Shown one piece after another: positions 15,265 through 23,610 of a stretch of DNA of 36,828 nt. Each line of letters opens with the position of its first letter. Position 1 is the stretch's first letter. The notes below the pieces were generated by a model. It saw nothing but the letters and a program-made list of their open reading frames with translations, was not told the DNA's origin and ran no database searches. The translations under genes were made by a program, and so were the position numbers. This DNA is from Planctomycetota bacterium. GTDB lineage: Bacteria > Planctomycetota > MHYJ01 > JACPRB01. The stretch is taken from assembly GCA_035574235.1 (NCBI GenBank), contig DATLZA010000100.1:1-36828 (forward strand). The letters are read 5' to 3'.

Positions 15265-16776
15265 TTATCCGACGTGGGTGAAGGGCGTGCCGCCCGCCGG
15301 CGCCCCTTGAGGGTTTTCCGAGATGAGACGCGCGTAGTACCGCTCCTGCCGCTCCGTCGCCCGCGCATAGCGGGCGTGCCGCGCCGGATCGGGCTCGAAA
15401 CGCCGGCCCGTCCGCGCCGGAAGATCCTCCAGCCGCCCGACCTTCCCCAGCGCCTCCAGCGCCAGGAGCGCCGCCCCGCGGCAGGACGCTTCCGGCTCCT
15501 CCGAAGCCGCGACCGGAACCCCCAGAGCGTCCGCCAGAATCTGCATCCAGGCCGAAGACCGCAGGAGCGCCCCTCCCGAAGCCACGGCCTCCCGCACCCC
15601 TTCGAGCCGCCGAAGGATCAGGCGGAAGCGGCAGGCCACCGCCTCCATCGCCGCCCGCAGAATCTCGACCGGCCGCGTCGCCATCCGGAGCCCCACGATC
15701 GCCCCCCGCGCATCCGCCGCCCATCCCGGGCTGCGCTCGCCGGCCAGAAGCGGCAGAAACGTCAGGCCGTGAGCGTCCGGCTCCATTCCGGCGACCTCCC
15801 TTTCCGCCTCCTCCGGCAGCCGAAACGTCCGCCGCGCCCACTCGATCAGATTGCCCCCGTCGTTGAGCGCTCCGCCGACGACCCCACGGCGCCGGTCCAC
15901 TCGATAGGCGAAAAGCCCCGGTAGCGCCCCCAAGCGCTCGGCCGGCACGACGACACGGAGCGCCCCCGAGGTGCCGACCATGACCCCCGCGCGTTCGGGC
16001 GTCACGGCGCCGGCGCCGAGGTTGTTGCAGGCGCCGTCCCCGACCGGCGGAAACCACGGAAGGTCCCGCAACGCCGGCCACCGCCGGGCCCCCTCGGGCC
16101 GCAGGCCGCGGAACGCGTCCCCCACGTCTCCGAGCGGCGAGAGCTGCTCCTGCCGGACGCCGGCGGCCCTCAGGATTTCCTCGTCGTAGAGACAGGATCG
16201 GACATCGAGAAGGCCGGTGGCGGAAGCCATGGACACGGTCGCCCGAAACCGCCCGAACCAGCGGGCGTACAGAAATTCGCCGAACGATACCCAGCGGGCC
16301 GCTCGGGCGAAGACGTCGGGCTGCGTCCGGGCGATCCAGCGAAGCTTGGCCGGATGATAGCACGGATGGAGAAAACATCCCGTCCGTTCGTGGTAGGCCG
16401 CCTCGTCGAGGGACGCCCGCAGGGAGCGCGCCTCCGCCGCGCTGCGCAGGTCCGCCCAGGTGTAAAGCGGAGTCACGGGCTCCCCCGCCGCATCCACGCC
16501 CATCAGGCTGTGCCAGAAGGTGCAACAGGCCACGGCCGCCGGAGAAAAGCGTTCCGCCCGGACGGCCGCCTCGTCCAGAAGATCCTCCACCGCCGCCGTC
16601 AATTCCGCGGGATCGAAGTCCCCCCCTCCGTCGGCGGTCGCGCGGGGACGGTAGGACCGGCGCGTTTCGAAGTCCGGCACGGCGCGCCCCGCGCCGTCGA
16701 AAAGAAGGGCCCGGGCGGAGGAAGTCCCTACGTCGAGCGTCAGCACGAAGGGCGCTTCAGGCGCGGGCGGCGTCAT
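15265..16776 (-). CDS. FGGY family carbohydrate kinase
   Basis: A 503-residue cytosolic sugar kinase (gluconokinase/xylulokinase superfamily). The N-terminal phosphate loop LTLDVGTSSARALLFD, the substrate-site region GDGACNNLGAG with its catalytic Asp, the VGTSGALRV ATP loop, and a C-terminal ASGGALLRSSAWMQILAD motif are all present at normal spacing. CNNLGAG is closest to the gluconokinase-like branch, but the sugar is not certain. I start at the ATG at 16776, which follows AGGTGG and overlaps the nagA end by 20 bases, implying translational coupling. The Arg/Trp-rich 20-residue extension of the open frame is unlikely to be translated. Pairing with NagA suggests amino-sugar or related sugar use. 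Confidence 0.88.
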   Translation of the reverse strand: MTPPAPEAPFVLTLDVGTSSARALLFDGAGRAVPDFETRRSYRPRATADGGGDFDPAELTAAVEDLLDEAAVRAERFSPAAVACCTFWHSLMGVDAAGEPVTPLYTWADLRSAAEARSLRASLDEAAYHERTGCFLHPCYHPAKLRWIARTQPDVFARAARWVSFGEFLYARWFGRFRATVSMASATGLLDVRSCLYDEEILRAAGVRQEQLSPLGDVGDAFRGLRPEGARRWPALRDLPWFPPVGDGACNNLGAGAVTPERAGVMVGTSGALRVVVPAERLGALPGLFAYRVDRRRGVVGGALNDGGNLIEWARRTFRLPEEAEREVAGMEPDAHGLTFLPLLAGERSPGWAADARGAIVGLRMATRPVEILRAAMEAVACRFRLILRRLEGVREAVASGGALLRSSAWMQILADALGVPVAASEEPEASCRGAALLALEALGKVGRLEDLPARTGRRFEPDPARHARYARATERQERYYARLISENPQGAPAGGTPFTHVG

Positions 16777-17950
16777 AGACCACCTGTCCCCGCGCCAGCG
16801 TCCACCGGACCTCCAGCCGCGGCTCGGTCGAAACAAGCACGATGTCCGCGTCTTTCCCCGGATCCAGCGCGCCCTTGCGGTCGGCCACTCCGGCCAGAAC
16901 CGCCGGGATCAGGCTCGCGCGGCGGACCGCCTGCTCCAGCGACAGGCCCAGCGCCTCCACGGCGTTTCGGACCAGATCGATCATCCGCGCGGTCGAGCTG
17001 GCGAAGCCGGTGTTGGAGAGATTCCTCGCGACGCCGCCCTCGACGACGGCGGGCGTCCCCCGCGCCGAACCGAACGTGTACGTTCCGTCGGGCATTCCGG
17101 CGCCCCGCATGGCGTCGGTCACGAAGCATACCGCGCGCTCGGCCTTCGCCTTCATCGCCAGAAGCAGGAGCTCCCGCGGCACGTGCTTGAGGTCCGCGAT
17201 GAGCTCCGTCCCCAGCCGGTCGTCCAGAAGCGCGGCCTCGAGCATCCCCGGAACGCGGAAGGGGCCCTGCTTGACGATCGTGGACATCGCCGAATAGAGG
17301 TGCGTGATCATCGACATCCCGGCGTCCAGGGCGCGCAGCGTCTCCTCGAGCGTCGCGTTGCTGTGGCCCCCCGAAGGAACGATCCCGCGGCGGGACGCCT
17401 CCCGGATGAATTCGAGGACGCCGGGAACCTCCGGGGCGAGCGTGATCCGCCGGATGACGGCCGCGCGGTCCAGGTAGGCGCGGTTCTCCTCCGGCGAGGG
17501 CGGCCGAACGAACCCCGGATCGTGGCAGCCGCTCTTGCCGGGAGCCATGTAGGGACCTTCCACGTGAACGCCGAGGATCTCGACCCCGCCGATCCTCTGC
17601 TCCCGGCAGCGCGCGGCCATGTCGATCGCGGCCAGGATCGCCTCCGGCGACTCCGTGGCGGTCGTGGGCAGGTAGGCGGTGGTGCCCCCGGAGGCGTGGA
17701 ACCGACCGATCGTGTCGAAGGCCTCCTCCGTGGCGTCCATGAAATCGGCTCCGCGGCCGCCGTGAACGTGCAGATCGATGAAGCCCGGACAGGCCGTCAG
17801 GCCCGCGCCGTCGAGACGCCGGGCGCCGGGGGGCACGGGCCCGCCCGACGGGGTCACCGCCGCCAGGCGCTCCCCGGCGACGTGGAGATCCCACGTCCCC
17901 GGCCGCCCCGGCAACCGAACGGACGTCAGGACGAGGGACACCGGCGCCAT
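16757..17950 (-). CDS. nagA: N-acetylglucosamine-6-phosphate deacetylase
   Basis: A 397-residue amidohydrolase that removes acetate from GlcNAc-6-phosphate to give glucosamine-6-phosphate, for cell-wall recycling or chitin use. The metal- and substrate-binding motifs occur in order: DLHVHGG, GVHVEGPYM, SGGHSNAT, MITHLYSAMS and the catalytic Asp in FVTDAMRGAG. C-terminal DPGKDADIVLV is typical of the amidohydrolase beta-sandwich. The ATG at 17950 matches the family N-terminus; no good ribosome binding site is seen, but the upstream gene stops 12 bases before, so coupling is plausible. No nagB is present here. The following FGGY kinase overlaps it. Confidence 0.92.
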   Translation of the reverse strand: MAPVSLVLTSVRLPGRPGTWDLHVAGERLAAVTPSGGPVPPGARRLDGAGLTACPGFIDLHVHGGRGADFMDATEEAFDTIGRFHASGGTTAYLPTTATESPEAILAAIDMAARCREQRIGGVEILGVHVEGPYMAPGKSGCHDPGFVRPPSPEENRAYLDRAAVIRRITLAPEVPGVLEFIREASRRGIVPSGGHSNATLEETLRALDAGMSMITHLYSAMSTIVKQGPFRVPGMLEAALLDDRLGTELIADLKHVPRELLLLAMKAKAERAVCFVTDAMRGAGMPDGTYTFGSARGTPAVVEGGVARNLSNTGFASSTARMIDLVRNAVEALGLSLEQAVRRASLIPAVLAGVADRKGALDPGKDADIVLVSTEPRLEVRWTLARGQVVYDAARA

Positions 17951-17961
17951 GGAAGAGGCGG

Positions 17962-19260
17962 TCAGCGGGCGGCCTCCGGGTACAGCATGCGGAGGGCGGT
18001 CTGATAGTTCATGGTACGGCTGATGATGTCTTCGAGACGTCCGGCGGCTTCGGCACGGTAGCGCGCCGGCTCGGAAAGCCAGAGCTGGGCGCGCTCGCGT
18101 CCGCGGCCGGAGGCCACGATGAAGCCCAGCGCCATCTCCATCGTCTCGCGCCCGAAGCTGCCCACCGGAAGGGTGGCCAGGTAAGCGCGCAGTTCGCGCA
18201 CGAATTTGCCCAGCTGGGCGCGAATCTTCAGGAGCTTCTCGAAAAGCTCCAGCGCCCCATCCACGAAGGCCTGCTGTTCCCCCTTCCTCTTGAGATGCAA
18301 AAGCCGCTCCACGGCGTTGCGGGTCGCCTCCGCGTCGAGCATGACCAGGCAGAAGACCTCCCACACCTCGATCTCCTGGTGCGTCTCGGCGAAAATCTGC
18401 CGGCACTGGTCCACGCGACGCACGTCGTTGAGGATTTCCGGGTTCACGCCCCGCGGAAGGATAATCGACACCGTCTCCGACGAAGAGGCCGGGGCGGCGG
18501 CGGGCTCGGGCGCGGGAGGCGGCGACACGGGAGCTTCGACGCGGTTCGGCGCCGGAGCGGGAGCCGCGGGCGCCGGGACCGGCGCCGGAGCGGCCGCCGG
18601 GGCCGGAGGGGGAGCGGGCGGAGCCGCCGCTGGCACCGGGGCGGACTCGACCGCCGCGGGCGCCCCGTCGGCGGACGGAAGCAGCGGCCCCTCGAGCGGC
18701 TTTTCGAGGCGCTGGAAGCGCGGGCTGAGCTGCGGCCGGTTCTCCCGGTCGAGGGGGCTCGAAGGCGGCGGCGGAGAGGGCCGCCATTCCCGCAGCGCCT
18801 TCTGGTACGTCTCGACGATCCCGGCGATCACCTTGACTTTCGCGGTCGCGTCGGCCGCCTGGCCCGCCGGATCGGCGATCCAGCGCGCCACCGCCTCGCG
18901 GCCCTTCTGGGAAATCGTGATGAAGGCGATCGCCAGCTCAAGCAGCTCGGAGTCCCTGGGCGCCGTCGGAAGTCCCGCCAGAAACGTCCGCAGCGAGCGA
19001 ATCATCCCGCCCTGCTTTTCCCGGATGCCGTCGAGCCTTTGGAGAATGGTCCGGGCGATCCCCGCGGCCCGGTACGCCTCCCGCAGGCCTTCGTAGCGGT
19101 AGATCTCCCCGCGCACCATGGCCCGCTCGACCCGCACGAGCTGCACCATCTCCCAAAGTTCCGTGGGCCGCTGGAGGATCCGGCAGAGCTTCAGGCCGTC
19201 GATGGAAATGTACAGGTCTTCGAAGATGTCGGGGTCGATTCCCGCGGGGAGTTCGGACAT
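17962..19260 (-). CDS. Uncharacterised protein with two copies of one helical domain
   Basis: A 432-residue soluble protein with no recognised family. Residues about 4-161 and 268-428 are homologous to each other: LPAGIDPDI aligns with LPRGVNPEI, ELWEMVQLV with EVWEVFCLV, RSLRTFLAGLP with RELRAYLATLP, ARWIADPA with AQLWLSEPA, and TYQKAL with NYQTAL. Both copies look mostly alpha-helical. They are joined by a roughly 100-residue Pro/Ala linker (162-265) that is probably flexible. There is no signal peptide or membrane segment. It heads the minus-strand run containing nagA and the FGGY kinase, with only 11 bases before nagA, so co-transcription is likely. Function unknown; the layout suggests a scaffold or a protein-binding module. 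Confidence 0.8.
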   Translation of the reverse strand: MSELPAGIDPDIFEDLYISIDGLKLCRILQRPTELWEMVQLVRVERAMVRGEIYRYEGLREAYRAAGIARTILQRLDGIREKQGGMIRSLRTFLAGLPTAPRDSELLELAIAFITISQKGREAVARWIADPAGQAADATAKVKVIAGIVETYQKALREWRPSPPPPSSPLDRENRPQLSPRFQRLEKPLEGPLLPSADGAPAAVESAPVPAAAPPAPPPAPAAAPAPVPAPAAPAPAPNRVEAPVSPPPAPEPAAAPASSSETVSIILPRGVNPEILNDVRRVDQCRQIFAETHQEIEVWEVFCLVMLDAEATRNAVERLLHLKRKGEQQAFVDGALELFEKLLKIRAQLGKFVRELRAYLATLPVGSFGRETMEMALGFIVASGRGRERAQLWLSEPARYRAEAAGRLEDIISRTMNYQTALRMLYPEAAR

Positions 19261-19270
19261 AGTCCAAGTG

Positions 19271-19300
19271 TATCTTGACGCCCCGCGGGCGGTTGTCAAG
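19271..19300 (-). promoter_or_regulatory. Promoter with dyad upstream of the tandem-domain gene
   Basis: On the minus strand TTGACA (19299-19294) is a perfect -35. The best -10 at 17 bases is AAGATA (19276-19271), and GATACA or TACACT lie slightly further on. The -35 sits in one arm of an inverted repeat, CTTGAC (19274-19279) and GTCAAG (19295-19300) separated by 15 bases, which could be a repressor operator. Confidence 0.45.
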
Positions 19301-19417
19301 ATCCGGCAACGGGTCGATTCCCCCGCCGTAAGGCGCAGGAGCGGCTTCCGGCCTTTGAATCCCCCCTGGCCCTTGCCGATGGGGTAATATTGGAAGGGGG
19401 TTTGGCGGGCGGAAGGA

Positions 19418-20785
19418 ATGCTTCGGCACAAGCGCATCCTCATCGCGGTCCGGCTGCTTTTTCTCATCCTCATCGGCGCCCTGGCGATCCCGCCCTTCGT
19501 CCAGGGCACCCTCTCGCCGATCCTGCCGACGATTCTGGCGGCGTATCTGGTGACCAACCTCGCCCTCCTGGCGGAGCGCGGGCATCGCCTCGCCTCCCAG
19601 CGCGTCCAGGCGTGCATGGTCCTTTTTGACATCTCGGTGCTCGTCATCGCGCTGGCGAGCCTCGAGCAGCATCGCCAGGAGCTTTTCCTGGCCATGTTCC
19701 TCGTGGTCCTTCTGGCCTCGGCGGGGCAGCGCCTGTCGGTTTCGATCGGCGGGTTCGTGGCGGTGGCCGCCTTCTACGTGGGCTTTTCCGGACGCGGATC
19801 CGAGGCGGATGCGGATCGGATCGTGACGCTCCTGACGGGCCTGCCCGTCCTGTTCGTCGTGGCCATCTACGTGGGGTATGTCTCGGAGGCCGTCGCCCGC
19901 GAGCGGCAGCGGCGGCTGGAGGCGGAGGACCGGCTGCGCAAGGAGCTCCAGGGGATGCGCCGCATCCAGTCGCTCGCGGCCAGCCCCGTCCTGGAGCCGG
20001 ACCCGAAATGCGTCCTGGCCGCCGCGGCGGAGGCGGCGCGCTCCCTCCTGGGGAACCCCGAAGCGGCCGTGCTCTGGACCGGACCGGGAGACGCCGGCTT
20101 CCGGATCGCTCCCGCGCCCGGCTTATGCCCGGAGCGCGGCCGCCGGTGGAGCGCTACGCCGCCGGAGACCTCCCCCGTCCGCGAAGCCCTCGAGAAGGAC
20201 GGCGTCGTCCGGCTGGCGCCGCCCGACCGCAGCCCCTGGCTTGAGCCGGGGCTCTCGGAGATCCTTCTGGCTCCCTTCGCCGACCGGGTCGGTCACCTGC
20301 AGGGAGCGCTCGTCGTCGCCTGGGTGGAGCCGCACGAACATCTGCGGGCCGAGGAGGAGGCCGCCGCCGCCTTGGTCGAGCAGGCCCGGCTCTGCCTGGA
20401 AAACGCCGCCCTCTTCAGGCTTCTCAGTCAAACGCGCGACGTCTGGCAGGCCGCTTTCCAGTCGGTGCCCGCGCCGGTGGTGATCCTTGACGGCGCATGG
20501 CGCATCCTTCAGGCCAACCCCGCCTTTCTGACCATCGCGGGCCGGGACGTGGCGGACCTCGTCGGCCGCCCGTTCGCCGACGTTCTGGAGGGCGCCTGCC
20601 ACGCGGACGGAACCCCGTGGCGCGACGACGACGGCGGCGCCTCGGGCCGCTCCGTGCGGCTGACCATTCCGCGCCTCAACGGGCGCTTCGACGTGACGCG
20701 CGGGCCTTACCTGGGCGCGGCGGGCGACGGCCCGGGAACGGTCTGGGTTCTGCGCCCCCTCCCGGCGGACGTCGCGACCCGTTGA
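19418..20785 (+). CDS. Membrane sensor with GAF and PAS domains, no output domain
   Basis: A 455-residue protein. Residues 1 to about 160 hold five or six hydrophobic helices with short loops, like the membrane input region of PilS-type kinases. A short charged coiled coil (about 163-185, ERQRRLEAEDRLRKELQ) leads to a GAF-like domain (about 190-340) and a PAS domain (about 350-445; VVILDGAWRILQANPAFLTIAGR). The protein then ends: there is no HisKA/HATPase, GGDEF, or phosphatase module, and the next gene is on the other strand. It could signal through a partner or be a remnant of a histidine kinase. AAGGA precedes the ATG, with TAATAT further upstream. It is tail-to-tail with the GAF-GspE gene, zero bases apart. 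Confidence 0.8.
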   Translation: MLRHKRILIAVRLLFLILIGALAIPPFVQGTLSPILPTILAAYLVTNLALLAERGHRLASQRVQACMVLFDISVLVIALASLEQHRQELFLAMFLVVLLASAGQRLSVSIGGFVAVAAFYVGFSGRGSEADADRIVTLLTGLPVLFVVAIYVGYVSEAVARERQRRLEAEDRLRKELQGMRRIQSLAASPVLEPDPKCVLAAAAEAARSLLGNPEAAVLWTGPGDAGFRIAPAPGLCPERGRRWSATPPETSPVREALEKDGVVRLAPPDRSPWLEPGLSEILLAPFADRVGHLQGALVVAWVEPHEHLRAEEEAAAALVEQARLCLENAALFRLLSQTRDVWQAAFQSVPAPVVILDGAWRILQANPAFLTIAGRDVADLVGRPFADVLEGACHADGTPWRDDDGGASGRSVRLTIPRLNGRFDVTRGPYLGAAGDGPGTVWVLRPLPADVATR

Positions 20786-23008
20786 TCACAGATCTTCCTC
20801 CACCGTCATCGAGAGGACTTCCTTGACGTCGGTCAGCCCCTGCAGGACCTTCCGCAGTCCGTCCTGCCGCAGCGTGGCCATTCCCTTCCCGCGCGCGGCC
20901 TCGGCGATCTCATCCGCCCGGGCGCGCTTCTGCACGAGCCTCCGCACCTCCGGCGAAACCGCCAGAAGCTCGTGAATGCCGACGCGCCCCTTGTAGCCGG
21001 TCTTGAAGCACGCGTCGCATCCTTTGCCCCGCGCCAGGACGGTCTTGCGGCGGTCCAGGCGCAGCGCGTCGAACCGGGCCTCGTCCCCGTAGAGGCTCCG
21101 GATCTGGTCCCACTCGTCCGCCGAAGGGGCGTAGCGCTCCGCGCAGCCGTCGCAGATCCGGCGCACAAGCCGCTGAGCCAGGACCCCCAGAAGGCTGTTG
21201 CCGAAGGTGAAGGGGTCGAGCCCCATTTCCAGCAGCCGCGTCACCGTCTCGGGAGCGCTGTTCGTGTGCAGGGTCGAAAGGACCAGGTGCCCTGTCAGGG
21301 ACGCCTCGATCGCGGCGTCCGCCGTTTCGCGGTCCCGGATCTCCCCGATCATGATGACGTCCGGGTCGCACCGCAGGAACGCCCGCAGCGCGCGGTCGAA
21401 CGTCAGCCCGATCTGGGGGTGCACCTGCACCTGCCGGACCCCCTCCTGCGTGATCTCGATCGGATCCTCGGCGGTCCAGACCTTCACGGACGGCCCCTTG
21501 ACGTGAGCGAGCGCGGCATGGAGAGTCGTCGTCTTCCCCGACCCCGTCGGACCCACGCACAGAACGATGCCGTGCGGCTGTTCGATGAGCTTCTGGAACC
21601 GGTCGCGCACCTCCTCCGTCATGCCGAGCTGGTCGAGCTTGAACACCTGATACTCCGGCAGGAGCCGCAGCACCACGTCCTCATATCCGCCGTGCGTGGG
21701 CATGATGGCGACGCGCAGGTCGGTCTTGCGTCCCTGGCGGTCCTTCAGGCGGATCTTGCCGTCCTGCGGCAGCCGGTGCTCGGCGATGTTGAGCTGGCTC
21801 ATGATCTTCAGGCGCGAGACGACCGGGCGGGCGCACGCCTCCTTGAGGACGCGGTAATCGTGGAGCACGCCGTCCACACGGAAGCGGACGGTCAGCCCGC
21901 CCGTCGGCGTGGTCTCCAGATGGATGTCCGAAGCGCCCCGGTCCACCGCCGCCTGGATGATCTCGTTGACGAGACGCACGGTGCGGGAATCGTTGGCGGC
22001 GACCTCGGGCTCGAGCGAATAGCCGACCTCGTCGCCGGCCACCGGCTCCCACTCCGCCTCCCCGGCGGCGGGTTCCTCCGCCGCCGGCGGGGCCGCCTCC
22101 GCGAGAAACCGGTCGAGCGCGTCCAGGATGTCCTCGCGCACCGCCACGGCGAGCGCCAGCTTTTCCGCCCCCAGGCGCCGGCTGAGATCGTCCACAAGCG
22201 TCAGGTTCCGCGGGTTGACCACGACCACCTCGACCGCCGCGCCCTTCCAGCCCACCGGAAGCACCGCGTGGGTCCGCAGAAAGTCCGGCGAGAAACGCCC
22301 CAGAAGCTCGCCGGACACCGCCAGTTCCGCCGGCGCCGCGACGAAAGGACACTCGAAGTGCTCCGAAAGGCTCCGCCCCAGGGCCGCCTTGTCGATCCCG
22401 CACCGCTCGACCAGGATCCGTTCCACCGAAAGCCCCGACCGGACCGCCTCGTCCCGCGCCTGCTTGAGCGTTTCCCGCGTCAGGAGCCCGGCCTGCAGAA
22501 GGTAGTCGTAAGGCGTGGCCCGGGCCGTCCCCTCGACGAGCTGCTGAAGCCGGCGGCCCAGGTGGAGGCAGAGATCGTGAAACACCTTCAGCCGCTCGTC
22601 GTCGAGCGCGACATCCGGCGTCCCGTGGGTGAGTTCCGCTACGCCCAGGACCTCGCCCCCCGCCAGAAGCGGCGCGGCCGCCACGTAGCGGCGCACGCCC
22701 GCCGGATCCCGCTTCCAGGCGAAGGACTTCTTGTGAGTCATCGCCGCGTAGCCGGCCGCGCTGGAGGGATCCGCCGGCAGGCGGAATTCCCGCAGGCGGC
22801 GCCCCTGGAGCGCCCGCGCGTAAAGCTCCCCCGTCAGCGGGTCGCGCCGGTAAACCCGCACCTGGGCGGCGCCCAGAAGCGCGGCGATCTCGGCGGCCAC
22901 CCGCGACGAAAGGTCTTCGAGACCGGCGGACTTCAGGGACGCGGCGATGCGCCGGCGCCCCGCGTCCAGCTGAGAATTGGTGATCCCGAGGCCCGACTTC
23001 GACCCCAT
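20786..23008 (-). CDS. GspE/PilB-type secretion or pilus assembly ATPase with N-terminal GAF domain
   Basis: A 740-residue cytosolic motor ATPase for a type II secretion or type IV pilus system. Domains: GAF-like (about 25-158), MshEN/T2SSE-N (about 165-305), acidic linker, then the ATPase (from about 345). Walker A is GPTGSGKTT (486-494), Walker B CDPDVIMIGEIRD (547-559) with the His box LVLSTLHTN, and the C4 zinc site is Cys619/622 and Cys664/667, as in GspE/PilB. Ordinary GspE proteins are about 500-570 residues; the N-terminal GAF domain accounts for the excess and suggests ligand control of the motor. The ATG at 23008 has AAGGAGGGG upstream; the 25-residue longer frame lacks one. No other secretion genes are in the window. 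Confidence 0.9.
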   Translation of the reverse strand: MGSKSGLGITNSQLDAGRRRIAASLKSAGLEDLSSRVAAEIAALLGAAQVRVYRRDPLTGELYARALQGRRLREFRLPADPSSAAGYAAMTHKKSFAWKRDPAGVRRYVAAAPLLAGGEVLGVAELTHGTPDVALDDERLKVFHDLCLHLGRRLQQLVEGTARATPYDYLLQAGLLTRETLKQARDEAVRSGLSVERILVERCGIDKAALGRSLSEHFECPFVAAPAELAVSGELLGRFSPDFLRTHAVLPVGWKGAAVEVVVVNPRNLTLVDDLSRRLGAEKLALAVAVREDILDALDRFLAEAAPPAAEEPAAGEAEWEPVAGDEVGYSLEPEVAANDSRTVRLVNEIIQAAVDRGASDIHLETTPTGGLTVRFRVDGVLHDYRVLKEACARPVVSRLKIMSQLNIAEHRLPQDGKIRLKDRQGRKTDLRVAIMPTHGGYEDVVLRLLPEYQVFKLDQLGMTEEVRDRFQKLIEQPHGIVLCVGPTGSGKTTTLHAALAHVKGPSVKVWTAEDPIEITQEGVRQVQVHPQIGLTFDRALRAFLRCDPDVIMIGEIRDRETADAAIEASLTGHLVLSTLHTNSAPETVTRLLEMGLDPFTFGNSLLGVLAQRLVRRICDGCAERYAPSADEWDQIRSLYGDEARFDALRLDRRKTVLARGKGCDACFKTGYKGRVGIHELLAVSPEVRRLVQKRARADEIAEAARGKGMATLRQDGLRKVLQGLTDVKEVLSMTVEEDL

Positions 23009-23119
23009 ATCCCCTCCTTGGCGCCCCCCGCCGCGGCGGACGGCGCCCGGCTCGACGGATCCCCTGGAAAGAGTGTATCCCAAGGAACGGCCGGCCGGGG
23101 GGGAAGGCGGCGATCGGGA

Positions 23120-23485
23120 TCAGCGCGTCTGCTGAATCTTGATCGTGGCGCGGACCTGCCCCTGCGAGGCCGCGAAGTGAAGCGCGCAGGTCCGGTTGTC
23201 CTTCCGGAGCGTCCCGACGGCCTTGTTCTCGTCGATTTCGTCGCTCGCGCTGACCCACCCCAGCTCGCGCATCGCGGAAACATACTGCCGATAGACGGTC
23301 TTGAGGTCCCCCGGCCCCGCGTACTCGAGGGTGCCCCCCTGGAGCAGGCCGCCCGACTTCTGAATCCCCGTCGCCAGCTTGAGCTCGAACCCCGGCACCT
23401 CCATGACATCGGTGTCCGGGTACACCCCCGCGGAACCCGCACAACCCGCCAGAACGCCCCAAACCACCGGCAGCAAACGCTTCAT
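23120..23485 (-). CDS. Small lipoprotein of unknown function
   Basis: A 121-residue protein beginning MKRLLPVVWGVLAGCAG: basic residues, a hydrophobic core and a good lipobox LAGC, so it should be lipid-anchored at about Cys15. The mature part is a small domain in which YRQYVSAMRELGWV and the closing strand QVRATIKIQQTR suggest an alpha/beta fold like other small periplasmic lipoproteins. No specific family is recognised. The ATG at 23485 has GGGAGG three bases upstream. It precedes the GspE-like gene on the same strand by about 110 bases, but a functional link is not shown. Confidence 0.75.
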   Translation of the reverse strand: MKRLLPVVWGVLAGCAGSAGVYPDTDVMEVPGFELKLATGIQKSGGLLQGGTLEYAGPGDLKTVYRQYVSAMRELGWVSASDEIDENKAVGTLRKDNRTCALHFAASQGQVRATIKIQQTR

Positions 23486-23568
23486 GGTCCTCCCTTCGGG
23501 ACGGAATCGGCGGCCGCCGTCCCGGAAGAAGCATACCATTTGCCCTTCCGGCGGCCATCCCCCCGTCG

Positions 23569-23574
23569 TATTAT
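23569..23574 (+). promoter_or_regulatory. -10 box of the redoxin gene
   Basis: TATTAT (23569-23574) lies 36 bases before the redoxin ATG. No good -35 exists at 17 bases (TTGCCC is 23 bases away). The gene has a proper GAGGAGGG ribosome binding site. Confidence 0.4.
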
Positions 23575-23610
23575 AGGGGGACTTTCGATACTTCAAAGAG
23601 GAGGGCTGAA

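Noticed and set aside
15131-16525. N-terminal half of the long frame ending in the EAL gene
   Set aside because: It is a shadow of the FGGY kinase, and a GTG with a strong ribosome binding site starts the REC domain at 15130.
20779-20792. Palindromic TGATCA at the abutting stops as a terminator
   Set aside because: Only six bases and no stem or T-run; it results from the two stop codons touching.
23540-23574. TTGCCC and TATTAT as a full promoter for the redoxin gene
   Set aside because: The 23-base spacing is far too long; only the -10 is kept, at low confidence.
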